A DNA stretch of 64,000 nt from CAVVGB01 sp963747715 (GCA_963747715.1 CAVVGB010000001.1:186001-250000), one strand, 5' to 3'; positions 29,381-41,769 are shown, counted from the stretch's first letter. Notes: generated by a model not told the origin, from the letters alone. Program-made: numbers and translations.

Positions 29381-30335
29381 GCCGCTGCGTCGAGCGCCTC
29401 GAAGCCGACGAGGCCGGCGCCGATGAGCCCGGCCTCGACGCCGAGGAGCGCGGGCACGATGCGAACGACGTCGCGTGCGGGAGGAAGCGTCCGCTCGGCC
29501 ACCACGCGGCGCGCCGGCTCGAACAGCAGGTCTCCCGCGCGCGCGAAGCCGCCGCCGAGCACGACGACCTCCGGATTGAAGATCGTCACGAAGTTCGCGA
29601 TGCCGATGCCAAGGTGGAAGCCGACCTTCTCGAGCAACTCGCGTGCGTCGCCGGGACCGTCGGCCGCGAGGTCGACGACGAGGCGCGCATCGACCTCCCG
29701 CCCGTCCGCCGCCGCCCTCCCCAGGTCTCCGTCGGGACGGGCCGCGGCCAGCTCGCGGGCGAGCAGGTCGGTCGCGCCGTCCCGACGCGAGCGCCTCGAG
29801 ATGGCCCCGGCCTGGACAGAGCCCCTGGCAGGGCGGCCCGTCGATGTCGATCGTCATGTGCCCGAGCTCGGCAGCGGCGCCGACCGCGCCGCGATAGAGG
29901 CGGCCGTCGAGGATGAGCCCGCCGCCGACCCCCGTCCCGAGCGTGAGCATGACCATGTGCTTGCTCCCGCGGCCCGCTCCGTAGCGGTGCTCCGCGAGCG
30001 CAGCGGCGTTCGCGTCGTTCTCGATCGCCGCCGGAAGGCCGAACCGCTCGGTGAGGCGCCTGCCGAGGTCGACGTCGTCGAGCGGGATGTTGACGGACGA
30101 GACGGCGCGCCCGGCCCGCTGGTCGATCGTCGAGGGAATGCCGACCCCGATCGCCTCGACCCCGTCGTCCGCGAGCTCCGAGACGGCGCCGTCGAGCGCT
30201 GCGAGCAGCTCCTCCTCGCCCGCCACGTTCGTGGGCCGCACCGTACGCCGAACGACGACGCCCTCCGAGTCGACCACCCCCGCAAGCATCTTCGTTCCCG
30301 CCGAGATCCACTGCGATGACGCGCCTGTCGCTCAT
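29377..30335 (-). CDS. ROK-family sugar kinase (glucokinase-like), two frameshifts
   Basis: Phosphorylates a hexose, most likely glucose, using ATP. Motifs: VIAVDLGGTKMLAGVVDSEG, the phosphate-binding loop; IENDANAAALAEHRYGAGRG with the catalytic aspartate; MLTLGTGVGGGLILDGRLYR; and a CPGRGHLEALASG zinc-type segment within PPCQGLCPGRGHLEALASG. The C-terminal part includes VTIFNPEVVVLGGGFARAGD. +1 insertions lie near 30,295 and 29,777. It is coupled to rsmI by a GTGA overlap. Exact sugar is not deducible. Confidence 0.87.
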
Positions 30336-30363
30336 GAGCCCGTGGCTACGATAGTCGGTCGCT

Positions 30364-31534
30364 GTGGCCCCAAAAGAGAAGCCGTACCGCGTTTACCGGG
30401 GCGGGCGCCTCAAGGGGCCCGTCAAACACGAACCGCTTCGCAGGGAGCACCGCGAGGCGACCGACGGGTCCGGCGCCTACCCGACGCTCGAAGCCGGCCA
30501 GAAGGTCGTGGCGCCGCCCGCTCAAGATCGTGCTCGTCCTCCTCGCGCTCGTGCTCGTGCTCGGCGTCGTCTGGGGAGTGCTCGGCTACCTCTCTTTCCG
30601 CGGCGGCGTCAAGGATGCGAACGAGCGGCTGCCGCGCGGCGCGCAGGCGGCGCTCGCGCCGCAGGACGGCCTGCTGCTCACCACGCCGACGAACATCCTC
30701 GTGCTCGGAATCGACGAGGGCGGCGCGCGCGGACGCGGCGGCAGCGCCCGCTCCGACGCGATCCTCGTCATCCGTTCCGATCCCGACGCCGGCCGCATGG
30801 CACAGCTCTCGATCCCGCGAGACCTGCGCGTTCAGATTCCCGGGCGCGACGGCTTCGACAAGATCAACGCGGCGTACGCCTACGGCGGCCCCACGCTCGC
30901 GATCCGCACGGTGCAGAGCGTGACGGGGCTCGGGATCAACCACGTCGTCGTCGTCGATTTCAGCACCTTCCCCCAGGTGATCGACGCGCTCGGCGGCGTC
31001 TCGATCGACGTTCCGCGCCCGATCCTGTCCAACCGCTTCGAATGCCCGCGCGCGTCGGACGCGGCCTGTAGCCGGTGGAAGGGGTGGCGCTTCCGCAGGG
31101 GCGAGCAGGAGATGGACGGGAAGCGCGCGCTCGTCTACGCGCGCATCCGCGAGAACCAGCTCAACCCGAACGAGACCGACATCACGCGCGGCGAGCGCCA
31201 GCAGGCCGTTATCCAGGCGATGGGTGACGAGGTCGTCAGCTTCGGGACGTTCCTGCGCGGGCCGTTCATCGCCGGCGATCTCGTGCGGCCGCTCGCCACC
31301 GACCTATCGGCGAACCAACTCGTCCAGCTCGGCTGGCGCAAGTTCCGGACGCCTGACAGCGGGCGACTGCGCTGCCGGCTCGGCGGCGTCGCGCTGACGG
31401 AGGGCGGCGTCTCCTACATCCAGGGAAGCGAGGAGAACAGGTCGGTCATCGCGATGGTGACCGGGGACTCGGCGCCGCAGCCGCCGCCGCCCGGCTCCGG
31501 GCCGTTCGGGCCCGGCTGTGTAACCGCGGGCTAA
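30364..31534 (+). CDS. LytR-CpsA-Psr family wall-polymer ligase, one frameshift
   Basis: LCP proteins transfer polyprenyl-linked glycopolymers onto peptidoglycan. A charged N-terminus of about 50 residues precedes a helix (IVLVLLALVLVLGVVWGVLG). The LCP domain follows, with TNILVLGIDEGGARGRGGSA, RSDAILVIRSDPDAGRMAQL, SIPRDLRVQIPGRDGFDKIN, and the late RALVYARIRENQLNPNETDI then TRGERQQAVIQAM. These hold the arginines and aspartates that bind the polyprenyl phosphate. A +1 insertion near 30,520 falls just before the helix. GTG start. The TAA stop lies in the left end of repeat copy C. Confidence 0.9.
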
Positions 31535-31707
31535 GAGCAGGACCTGGCGAAACAGCAGCTGTTCCACAGGGCCGCGCTGGATCGCCGCGAATGCTGCGTC
31601 CTCGGTCGCGCCCGTACTTGAAATCAGTACGACCGCTCCCTGCGTCCGTTGCCTCGCGACGCCCATCGCACCCCTGCGGGGAGCGATGTCCCGCCAGGCC
31701 CTCCTAG
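31531..31707. repeat. About 170-bp structured intergenic repeat, copy C
   Basis: Bounded by CTAA on the left and CTAG on the right. The ends are inverted: aggacctggcgaaaca against the reverse complement of tgtcccgccaggccct. The core reads ctgcgtcctcggtcgcgccc, then a palindrome GTACT-n7-AGTAC, then gctccctgcgtccgttgcc. The left boundary is the LCP stop codon and the right boundary is the fmdB stop codon, so the element fills the whole convergent gap. Confidence 0.75.
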
Positions 31708-31997
31708 GTCTCCGCGGCCTTCTTCTCGGGCGGCTTGTCCTTCTTGTCGCTCTTCTTGTCGTCCGACTTGCTCTCTGACGAGCTGTCGCCGTCCTTCGAC
31801 CCGTCCTTCTTGCGACCGGCGCGCCCGTAGTCGGTGCTGTAGAACCCCGAGCCCTTGAAATGAATCGCCGCCGGATACAGCACCTTCTGAACCGGCTTCG
31901 CACCGCAGATCTGGCACTCTGACGGCTCCGGATCGCTCATCCGCTGAAAGAGCTCGAAGGTGTGCCCTTCGGGACAGCGATACTCGTATATCGGCAT
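31704..31997 (-). CDS. FmdB-type zinc ribbon protein
   Basis: A 97-residue protein with an N-terminal zinc ribbon: MPIYEYRCPEGHTFELFQRM, then SECQICGAKPVQKVLYPAAI and HFKGSGFYSTDYG. This is the FmdB regulatory-protein family. The last 40 residues are a low-complexity tail of Lys, Asp, Ser and Glu. The family is widespread, and its biochemical role is not settled. It is convergent with the LCP gene across repeat copy C and divergent from the GT39-like gene. Confidence 0.85.
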   Translation of the reverse strand: MPIYEYRCPEGHTFELFQRMSDPEPSECQICGAKPVQKVLYPAAIHFKGSGFYSTDYGRAGRKKDGSKDGDSSSESKSDDKKSDKKDKPPEKKAAET

Positions 31998-32011
31998 AGA
32001 AAGGGCCGCCT

Positions 32012-33671
32012 TTGCGGGGAGAAATGCTAGCAGGGGAACCGGCCGTCTCCCCCGTCTCGCCCGAGCGGCGCGTGCGTGCGCGGCGCGTGCTCGACGAGGT
32101 ACGCGCACGATGGTACGCGCTCGCAGTGGCCGCAGTGACGGCCGGTCTCGCCGGGTTCCTGCTCGCGCGGATCGAGACGTGGCCTCCGCACGAGGACGAG
32201 ACGCTCGTCCTCTTCGTCAGCCGGCAGCCGCTCGGCGACATGTTCGCGACGGTGATCTCCGAGCGCGGTGGCGCGCCGTTGCACTTCCTGCTCGCGCACC
32301 TGGTGACGACCGTGTCGTCCGGACTGACTGGACTGCGGCTCATCTCCGTCGTCTTCGCCGTTGCGAGCGTGCCGGTCATCGCCGCGCTCGTCGCCAAGCT
32401 GAGCGACCGCCGCACCGCCCTCGTCGCGACGGCGCTCGTCGCGGCGAGCTGGATGACGATCTACCACGGCGTCTACGGACGCATGTACGGGCTCTTCCTC
32501 TTCGCAAGCGCGCTCTCGTTTCTCCTCCTCCTGCACGCACTCGACGGACGCCGCTCGACATGGGCCCTGTGGGCGGTCGCATCGCTCGCCGCGATCGCCA
32601 CGCAACCGTACGGCGCGCTCGTCGTGGGCGTCCAGGCCGTGTACGTCGCGCTGCGCCGCTGGCGCGAGCGCTTCGACATTCGCCCCGCTGCCGTCGCGTT
32701 CGTCGCGGTCGGCGCTCGTTGCGCTTCCGCTCTGGCTCTCGTACCGACGACTCGCTTCGCGCTTCGAAGTCGGCGTCAGCGGCGAGGGGAACTCGAAGCT
32801 CGGCTCTCCGGTCGACGTGCTCGCCTACCTCGCCGAGACGGCAGGCGACTTCAGCATCGGGTGGAGCGTCGTCACGGCGCTCGTCGGCGTCGCAGCGGTC
32901 GTCGGCCTCGTCTCGCTCATCCGCACCCGGCCCCGCGCCGCGCTCCTGGCCGTGCTCGTGCTCGCGCTGCCCGCGCTCGCGCTCATGGCCGTGCGCTCAG
33001 GCAGCAGCCTCGGGCTCGAGAGCCGCCACCTCATCTTCGCGCTCCCGTTCTTCGCGCTCCTCGTCGCCGCTGGGCTCGTCCGGCTCACCGCGTTCGCGGG
33101 GCGAGCAGCTCCGTTCGTGCTCGCGCTCGCCGTCGTCGCACTCGTCGCCGGCGAGATCGCCTGGGGCTGGCACAAGACCCCGGCGCTCTACGGCGGCGAG
33201 AACCCTCTACGTACACGCGCGCGCGAGGACGCGGGTGCGTGGCTCGCCGCTACGAGCCGTTCCGACGATGTCCTGCTCGGCTACGAGCCGCTCTACCTCG
33301 ACGCCGCCAACAGAGGGGCGCCATTCGGCGACGTGCTCGTGCCGCGCGCCGACCCGCGCCTCATGCTCGACACACTGGTGGCGGCGGACAAGCCGCTCGG
33401 ACGCGGCGTCTGGGTCTTCGACGCGACCGACGAGCAGGATGCGGACAAGCGCCGCTACACCATTCCCGCCCGCTCGCCCAGCGAGGAGTACGAGGCCCGG
33501 GCATTCGGACCGTTCCTCGTGATCCGCACGAAGGAGCCCGTGAGCACGCCGGAGCGGTTCATCCGGCACACGATCGACGTCGAGCTGCTCGGCCGGCAGC
33601 TTCGCATCGGCGACGCTGGCCTCAACCTCAGCACCGCGATCAAGGCGCTACGCCGGCTGGAATCGGGCTAG
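32012..33671 (+). CDS. GT39-like multi-pass membrane glycosyltransferase, one frameshift
   Basis: About 550 aa with ten or more helices. The first outer loop carries WPPHEDETLVLFVSRQPLGD, which places an acidic pair where ArnT/PMT-type GT39 enzymes have their catalytic aspartate, followed by ERGGAPLHFLLAHL. Later segments include LESRHLIFALPFFALLVAAG. A soluble C-terminal domain of about 170 residues follows. This suggests transfer of a sugar from a polyprenyl donor; the acceptor is unknown. A +1 insertion near 32,716 splits it in a helix. The start is either TTG 32,012, with aaaggg upstream, or ATG 32,024. Confidence 0.75.
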
Positions 33672-33877
33672 GAGGGCGTGCGGGTCTCGCGCGCGACGGC
33701 CTCGTCGTAGCACGGAGCCTGCTCGAAGGCGGCGAGCCCGGCAGGCGTCGTCCGCTTGCCCGGGCGGTCGGCCCGATCCCTGACACGGGCACGACCCGCG
33801 GCCGCGAGCGCGGCGGCGCTTCCGATCAGTCCGCCGAGGACGAACGAGCGCAGACGCTTGCCGCGTTCGGGATCCAC
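33668..33877 (-). CDS. Small membrane-associated protein
   Basis: 69 residues starting at GTG (VDPERGKRLRSFVLGGLIGS). One hydrophobic segment (FVLGGLIGSAAALAAAG) lies near the N-terminus, followed by a basic, hydrophilic tail. The layout resembles small YtxH-like proteins, but the match is weak. Its last bases overlap the convergent GT39-like gene by four. Repeat copy B begins just upstream. Confidence 0.45.
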   Translation of the reverse strand: MDPERGKRLRSFVLGGLIGSAAALAAAGRARVRDRADRPGKRTTPAGLAAFEQAPCYDEAVARETRTPS

Positions 33878-33886
33878 GAAGCGATT

Positions 33887-34057
33887 CTAAGTAGTCCGCG
33901 CGGCAGCGCCCTCCATGCCCTGGACGGCTGCAAAGCGTCGCCGGGCGGCGTCCTCGGTCGCCCTCGGATTTCAAATCAATACGAAGGCTCCCTGCGTCCT
34001 TGCCCTGCTCGCTTTTCGCGCGTCCAGAACGTGGCAACGCAACCGCGCGAACCACTA
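33887..34057. repeat. About 170-bp structured intergenic repeat, copy B
   Basis: Bounded by CTAA on the left and CTAG on the right. The ends are inverted: agtagtccgcgcggcagcg against the reverse complement of cgcaaccgcgcgaaccact. The core shares ggctgcaaagcgtcgcc, ggcgtcctcggtcgccc, ggctccctgcgtccttgcc and ctcgcttttcgcgcg with copy A almost base for base. It fills the gap between a small minus-strand gene and psuK. Confidence 0.78.
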
Positions 34058-34068
34058 GGCTCGAAATC

Positions 34069-34869
34069 GTGCTTTGCACGCTGGGCGATCTGCTGCTCGA
34101 CGTGATCGTCCGCCTCGATGGGCCGATCGCGGAAGATACGGACACGTATGGGCGCACCCGGGTCGGAGCCGGCGGTCAGGCGGCGAACGTCGCGGCGTGG
34201 ATCGCGGCGCTCGGCGGACAGGCCCGCTTCGTGGGCAAGCGTGCCCGCGATCCCGCCGGGCGCCTTGTCTCGGAGGAACTCCTTGGCCGCGGCGTCGAGG
34301 TGGTGGGTCCCGAGGTGGAGGCGGGTACCGGCACCGTCGTCTCGCTCGCCACGCCCGACGGAAAGCGAACGATGCTGAGCGATCGGGGCGTTGCGCCTCA
34401 GTTCAATCCCGAGGAACTCGATGCGACCTGGCTACGGGGATGTGATTGGCTCCATGTGCCCGTGTACAGCCTCGCGCGCCCGCCTCTCCGGGACACGGCG
34501 TTGCGTGCGATCCGTCTCGCCGATCAGGTCAGCCTCGACCTGTCCGGGACCGTCGCCCTGGAGGAAGCGGGACTGAACCTCGTGCGCGACCTCATCGAGG
34601 ATCACCCGCTCGCCGTGGTCTTCGGAAACGAAGCCGAGATCGAGATGCTCGGCTCGGTCCCGGCAGGAGCCATCGTGGTCAAGCGCGGCGCACGGGGAAT
34701 ACTCGTTCGCACGCACTCGGAGACACGCGAGCTGCCGGCTCTCGAAGCGAATGTCGTCGATACGACAGGCGCAGGCGATGCGCTGGCGGCCGGCTTCCTC
34801 GTTGGCGGCCCAGAGCTGGGCCTCAGAGCTGCCGCGCGCTGCGTCGCACAGTTGGGCGCGATGCCGTAG
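34069..34869 (+). CDS. psuK: PfkB-family kinase, probable pseudouridine kinase
   Basis: A ribokinase-family kinase of 266 aa. Motifs: GDLLLDVIVRLDGPIAEDTD, GAGGQAANVAAWIAALGGQA (the PfkB glycine-rich signature) and VVDTTGAGDALAAGFLVGG with the catalytic aspartate. It overlaps psuG by one base (TAGTG), and PsuK and PsuG form the known pseudouridine catabolic pair, so I infer that the substrate is pseudouridine. GTG start. Repeat copy B lies directly upstream. Confidence 0.82.
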   Translation: MLCTLGDLLLDVIVRLDGPIAEDTDTYGRTRVGAGGQAANVAAWIAALGGQARFVGKRARDPAGRLVSEELLGRGVEVVGPEVEAGTGTVVSLATPDGKRTMLSDRGVAPQFNPEELDATWLRGCDWLHVPVYSLARPPLRDTALRAIRLADQVSLDLSGTVALEEAGLNLVRDLIEDHPLAVVFGNEAEIEMLGSVPAGAIVVKRGARGILVRTHSETRELPALEANVVDTTGAGDALAAGFLVGGPELGLRAAARCVAQLGAMP

Positions 34870-35768
34870 TGGCGGAATTGCTCCGTATTCACCCTGAGGT
34901 GCGTGCGGCGCTCGAGGCGCGGCGACCGGTGGTCGCGCTCGAGACGACGCTCGTCGCGCACGGCTTCCCGCGCGGTGAAGGCGCCGAGGTGGCGGCGGAA
35001 GCGGAACGCCGCGTACGAATGGCGTGGGCCGTGCCGGCCACGATCGGCGTGATCGACGGGCGCATCTGCGTCGGGCTCGAGGAAGGCGAGCTCCAGCGTT
35101 TCGCCGACACGCCGGACGCACGCAAGGTCGGCCCGCGCGATCTCGCCGCCTGCGCCGCCCAGGGCGAGCTCGGGGCGACGACCGTGGGCGCGACGTTGGC
35201 GGTGTGCCGGGCGGCGGGGATCGGCTTCATGGGGACCGGCGGGCTCGGCGGCGTGCACCGTGGCTGGGCAGAGCACCTCGACATCTCGGCAGACCTCGGC
35301 GAGCTCGCCCGCACGGAGGCGCTCGTGGTCGCATCCGGGGCGAAATCGCTCCTCGACGTCCGGGCTACGGCCGAGCTGCTGGAGACGCTTGGGATACCGG
35401 TGCTCGGCTGGCATACGGATCACATGCCGCTCTTCTATCGCGCCGACGGCGGCCCGCCCGTGACCGCGCGCGTCGACACGACGCAGGATGCGGCGCGCAT
35501 CGCCCAGTTCCACTGGAGGCTCGGGCGCCATTCGTCGGTCGTGCTCGCGCAGCCGCCCAAGGAGAGCCTCGACGTCGACGCGCTCGTCGACGACGCCGTT
35601 CGGCTCGCCGAGCAGGAGGGAATCAGCGGTCAGGACGTGACGCCGTTCGTCCTCGCGCACGTGCACGAGGCAAGCGGCGGCCGAACCGTGCGAGCCAACA
35701 AGAAGATCGTGGTCGAGAACGCCGCGCTCGCGGCAGACGTGGCCGTCGCGTACTCGAAGCTGACGTGA
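34869..35768 (+). CDS. psuG: Pseudouridine-5'-phosphate glycosidase
   Basis: Cleaves the C-C glycosidic bond of pseudouridine 5'-phosphate to ribose 5-phosphate and uracil, reversibly. The 299-aa protein shows PVVALETTLVAHGFPRGEGA, VPATIGVIDGRICVGLEEGE, the catalytic-lysine area VVASGAKSLLDVRATAELLE, LGIPVLGWHTDHMPLFYRAD and GRTVRANKKIVVENAALAAD. Together with psuK this lets the cell recycle pseudouridine from RNA turnover. It overlaps the next gene by GTGA. Confidence 0.92.
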   Translation: MAELLRIHPEVRAALEARRPVVALETTLVAHGFPRGEGAEVAAEAERRVRMAWAVPATIGVIDGRICVGLEEGELQRFADTPDARKVGPRDLAACAAQGELGATTVGATLAVCRAAGIGFMGTGGLGGVHRGWAEHLDISADLGELARTEALVVASGAKSLLDVRATAELLETLGIPVLGWHTDHMPLFYRADGGPPVTARVDTTQDAARIAQFHWRLGRHSSVVLAQPPKESLDVDALVDDAVRLAEQEGISGQDVTPFVLAHVHEASGGRTVRANKKIVVENAALAADVAVAYSKLT

Positions 35769-36319
35769 GCCCGCGCGCGCCCGCTCTCGCTGCGCTACTC
35801 CTGGCCTCGCTCCTTCCCGCCTGTGGTGGCGACTCGGACGAGGCGACTTCCACCACCCCCGCAGTGGGACCGACGACGACCGAGACGACGGCGACCCCGC
35901 CCCCCGCTCCCGGAACGACGACCGAGATTCCCGAGCCGCTACCCGGCCTGCCGAAGAGCGTCGCAGGCTACGACGCGTGGACGAAGCTGAACGACGCGCC
36001 GCTTCCCCCGCGCGACTCGGATCCGCACCTGTCCACGAAGAACGTGTACGCGTCGAAGGAGATGGGCGCGAATGGCCGCTTCCCCAACCGCACCGTCATC
36101 GTCAAGGAAGGGATCGCACCGGGGAAGGACTTCGTCACGCTCATCGCCGTCATGCGCAAGGAGCGAGGTGCGGACCCGGCGCACAACGACTGGCTCTTCA
36201 TCGAGTACACGCGCGTCAACAAGAGAGACTCGTTCAGCGAGCTCGCGCGCGGCGCCGTCTGCACGAGCTGTCACGTGGGTGCAGAGGGCGCAGACTACGT
36301 CTGGACGCTAGCCAGATAG
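35765..36319 (+). CDS. Cytochrome P460-like lipoprotein with CxxCH haem site
   Basis: A 184-residue secreted protein. The N-terminus is a lipoprotein signal ending LLLASLLPACGG. A Thr/Pro-rich linker covers residues 27-60. The domain after it has KNVYASKEMGANGRFPNRTV followed by IVKEGIAPGKDFVTLIAVMR, the strand pattern of P460-type cytochromes. It ends with GAVCTSCHVGAEGADYVWTL, carrying one c-type haem site. P460 enzymes oxidise hydroxylamine or related compounds, but many homologues are unassigned. The GTGA overlap with psuG suggests co-expression, and the ccm-type genes at the window start could mature it. Confidence 0.75.
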   Translation: MSPRAPALAALLLASLLPACGGDSDEATSTTPAVGPTTTETTATPPPAPGTTTEIPEPLPGLPKSVAGYDAWTKLNDAPLPPRDSDPHLSTKNVYASKEMGANGRFPNRTVIVKEGIAPGKDFVTLIAVMRKERGADPAHNDWLFIEYTRVNKRDSFSELARGAVCTSCHVGAEGADYVWTLAR

Positions 36320-36596
36320 TAGGTTGAGCAGGTCGTCGACCTCGAGCATCTCGTAGGACTGCGTGTGCACGCTACCGCGCGCCCCGAGCGCGACTGACAG
36401 GCGTGCGATCGTCGACGCGTCGGGCGCCTCGATGATGTTCACGAAGTCGTACGGGACCGAGGACGAACCACTGGTGCAGGACGCGCGCGCCCATCTCCTC
36501 CACGTCCTTGTTCACCTCGCGGACGCGGTCGGGGTTGGCCCGCAGCGTCTGTAGCCCCTGCTCGCTCAACGAGGACAGCATCAGGTACTTCGGCAT
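36308..36596 (-). CDS. GYD-domain-like small protein, one frameshift
   Basis: With one +1 insertion near 36,454 repaired, the protein is about 95 aa: MPKYLMLSSLSEQGLQTLRA, HQWFVLGPYDFVNIIEAPDA, STIARLSVALGARGSVHTQS, then YEMLEVDDLLNLLSG. This fits the GYD dimeric ferredoxin-like fold family, which has no settled function. Its ATG overlaps the stop of the upstream membrane gene (TAATG). Its end overlaps the convergent P460 gene by 12 bases. Confidence 0.78.
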
Positions 36597-37288
36597 TACG
36601 CTCCCTTCTCGGTTCGAGGGCGCGAGGATACAGCGCGCGCTTTCTGCTCGAAGTAGAGGATCGCGAGCCCGAGGAAGAAGAGCGGCGCGAGCACGATCTG
36701 GGCGAGCAGAACGGCCACGGCGCGGCTGCTGTCGCCGAAGCCCGTCAGCGTGACGCCGAGCACGATGGCGAGCACGTAGTTGAGGAGGACGAGCGCTGCG
36801 GCCACCCCGGCCGCATGCAGGAGGTCGACCCGCGCCAGCGCGAGCGCCCGCTCGAGCGGGTAGGCGATGCGCGCGGCGAAGCTCGGCTTCTCACCCTCGC
36901 GCTCGAGCATGGCGACGGGAACGGCGAACCCGATGAGGCCGATCCAAGCCGCCGCGATCAGCAGGAAGACGAGGTAGCTCGTGGCGAGCACGAACGGCAG
37001 TCCGACGACGAGGGCGAGCACGAGCATGACCGGCAGGCGAACGGCTACCTGCCCCCACGCCTCCCCGAAGGAATCGCCGACGGCGATGCGAGACGCCCCC
37101 GCGTAGGCGACCACCACCATGAACGCGGCTACCACGTAGTAGAGGCCCGCGTGGATGATCGCCGCGCCGGCGATCGCAGCCGTGTACACGACGCCGAGCG
37201 CGAGCGCAGCCCAAAAACGCTCGCCGTACAGGCGAACCGTCTCGGCGAGGATCTCACCGAGATCGAGAGGCCGGTCGACGGTCGTCAC
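36596..37288 (-). CDS. Multi-pass membrane protein of unknown function
   Basis: About 230 aa beginning VTTVDRPLDLGEILAETVRL. It has six hydrophobic segments, for example WAALALGVVYTAAIAGAAII, LPVMLVLALVVGLPFVLATS and VAVLLAQIVLAPLFFLGLAI. The amphipathic N-terminus before the first helix resembles actinobacterial membrane proteins of unknown role. The GTG at 37,288 lies just downstream of the clpB stop, so it may be read through from the chaperone operon. Confidence 0.68.
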   Translation of the reverse strand: MTTVDRPLDLGEILAETVRLYGERFWAALALGVVYTAAIAGAAIIHAGLYYVVAAFMVVVAYAGASRIAVGDSFGEAWGQVAVRLPVMLVLALVVGLPFVLATSYLVFLLIAAAWIGLIGFAVPVAMLEREGEKPSFAARIAYPLERALALARVDLLHAAGVAAALVLLNYVLAIVLGVTLTGFGDSSRAVAVLLAQIVLAPLFFLGLAILYFEQKARAVSSRPRTEKGA

Positions 37289-37292
37289 GCGC

Positions 37293-39757
<2,465 letters not shown>

Positions 39758-39782
<25 letters not shown>

Positions 39783-40159
39783 GGTCCTTTCCGTTCGGGA
39801 AGGGGATCATCGGGATCGCGATAGAGGACGATCTCGCGACGGTATTGCTTGTGCACGTTGCGAATCTCGTCACGCATGTCTCGCTCGAACCGGTCGAGAC
39901 GCGCGCGCAGCTGGTTCATCTCGTCTTGGAGCCGAAGCACCGTCTCGACGCCGGCCAGGTTGAGACCGAGCTCGGTCGTCAGCCTCTGGATAACGCGCAG
40001 GCGCTCGACGTCGCTCTCGGAGTACAGGCGCGTGTTGCCTGCCGTCCGCTTGGGGCGGACGAGGCCCTTCGCCTCGTAGATCCGAAGCGTCTGCGGATGC
40101 ATGCCGACGAGCTCGGCGGCGACGCTGATCATGTAGCGAGGGTGCTCGTGCTCGTCCAT
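39758..40159 (-). CDS. hspR: HspR, MerR-type heat-shock repressor
   Basis: HspR represses the dnaK operon, usually with DnaK as corepressor. The 133-aa protein has the MerR helix-turn-helix YMISVAAELVGMHPQTLRIY then EAKGLVRPKRTAGNTRLYSE SDVERLRVIQRLT, followed by a coiled coil (QDEMNQLRARLDRFERDMRD). It overlaps dnaJ by one base and clpB by 25 bases. The gene order dnaK-grpE-dnaJ-hspR-clpB with clpB included fits autoregulation of all five genes. No full HspR operator was found near dnaK. Confidence 0.92.
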
Positions 40160-41263
40160 CAGCCGCTCACCTTCCTCAGCTCCTCGAGCAGCTCGCGCTC
40201 GCGCTTGTTGACACGCTTGGGAACGTCGACCCGTACGCGCGCGAGCACATCGCCCTTGCCGCCGCCGTTGAGCTTCGGCGCGCCTCGTCCGCGAATGCGG
40301 AAGAGCTTCCCGGATTCGGTCCCGCCGGGAACCTTCGAGAGAGACAGGGCCCTCGGGCGTCGGCACTTCGACCTCGCCGCCGAGCGCGGCCGTCGCGTAG
40401 CCGACCGGGACGTTCACGACCAGGTCGGATCCCTTTCGCTCGAAGATCGGCGATGCAGTCACGCGCGTCGTGACGATGAGGTCGCCGGCTGGACCGCCGG
40501 AGAGCCCGGCCTCGCCCTTGCCCTTGAGACGGATCTGCGTGCCGTCCTTGACGCCGGCCGGGATCTTGACCGTGTAGCGCTTCGTCCGGCGCTCACGCCC
40601 CGTCCCCTTGCACGTGCGGCAAGGCTTCTCGATCACCGTGCCGTTTCCGCGGCAGTGCGGACAGGGTTGCGAAAGTGCGAAGAAGCCCTGGTCTTCGGAG
40701 ACGACGCCGCGCCCGCGGCACTCGGGGCAGATGATCGGCGTCGTGCCCGGCTCGGCGCCGCTCCCCTTGCACGTGGAGCAGGTCGTCTCGAGCTCGACGG
40801 GGATCTTCGTAGTGACTCCGTTCAGCGAGTCCTCGAACGAGAGGTTCACCGCCACCTCGACGTCGCGCCCGCGCTCGGCGCGGCGGCCGGCGCGCGCCGA
40901 AGCCGTGCGGCGCCCCCCGCCGAAGCTCGTGCCGCCGAAGATGCCGCCGAAAAGATCGGAGAGATCTCCGAGGTCGCCGAGGTCGCCGATGTTCCCGGAC
41001 CACTGGAAGTTTCCGCCTCGCCCTCCCCCGCTGGTGAAGATCCGCGAGCCGAGCTGGTCGTACTGCTTCCGCTTCTCCGGGTCCCGCAGGACGTCGTACG
41101 CGCCCTGAATCTCCTTGAAGCGCTCCTCCGCTTCCTTGTCTCCCGGATTGCGGTCGGGGTGGTACTGGCGCGCGAGCTTGCGGTACGCCTTCTTGATCTC
41201 GTCCTGGGTCGCGCCTTTCTGGACGCCGAGGATCTCGTAGAGGTCCTTCGTCCGGGTGGCCAT
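40159..41263 (-). CDS. dnaJ: Chaperone DnaJ, one frameshift
   Basis: Stimulates DnaK ATPase and delivers substrates. The J domain is residues 5-70 (DLYEILGVQKGATQDEIKKA, with HPD in QYHPDRNPGD). A Gly/Phe-rich linker follows. The zinc centre has four CxxCxGxG-type repeats: CSTCKGSGAEPG, CPECRGRGVV, CPHCRGNGTV and CRTCKGTGRE. The substrate domain is broken by a +1 insertion near 40,337, after PTPEGPVSL; beyond it the frame continues KVPGGTESGKLFRIRGRGAP. The stop overlaps the hspR ATG (TGATG). Confidence 0.93.
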
Positions 41264-41267
41264 CGGC

Positions 41268-41769
41268 CTAGTTCCCCTGCGAGATCACCACTCGCGCAGG
41301 TCGCAACACGCGGTCGCCGAGGCGATAGCCCTTCTGGAGCACCTCGATGATCGCGCCGTCTTCCGCAGCGGACGGCTGGCTGAGGAGCGCCTCGTGCACG
41401 TGCGGATCGAACGTCCCGTTCGCCTCGATCTCCGTGAGGCCCTCCTTGGCGAGCGCCTCCTCGAGCTCGCGATGGACGAGCCGCACTCCCTCTTCGAGCG
41501 TGGCCTCCTCGTGCTCCTCGGCCGCACGAAGCGCACGCTCCATGTCGTCGAGCACGGGGAGAAGCTCCTTGACGAGGCGCTCGAGGGCGCGCGCGGCCAG
41601 GTTCTCCTGTTCGCGCGCGACCCGCTTGCGGTAGTTCTCGAAGTCGGCAGCGACGCGCTGCAGGTCGGCGAGATACTCGTCCCGCTCCTTCTCGAGCTGC
41701 GCGGCGCGCTCCTCGAGATCCTCGCAGTGTCTTCGCGAGCTCAGCCTTCGTCGGGGTCTTCTCCGTCAT
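41268..41769 (-). CDS. grpE: Nucleotide exchange factor GrpE, one frameshift
   Basis: Releases ADP from DnaK. With a +1 insertion near 41,729 repaired, the N-terminus is MTEKTPTKAELAKT, then CEDLEERAAQLEKERDEYLA in a long coiled coil, then DFENYRKRVAREQENLAARA and ERLVKELLPVLDDMERALRA. The C-terminal beta domain has ANGTFDPHVHEALLSQPSAA and KGYRLGDRVLRPARVVISQG. The protein is about 166 aa, slightly short for the family. It sits between dnaK and dnaJ with gaps of a few bases. Confidence 0.92.
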
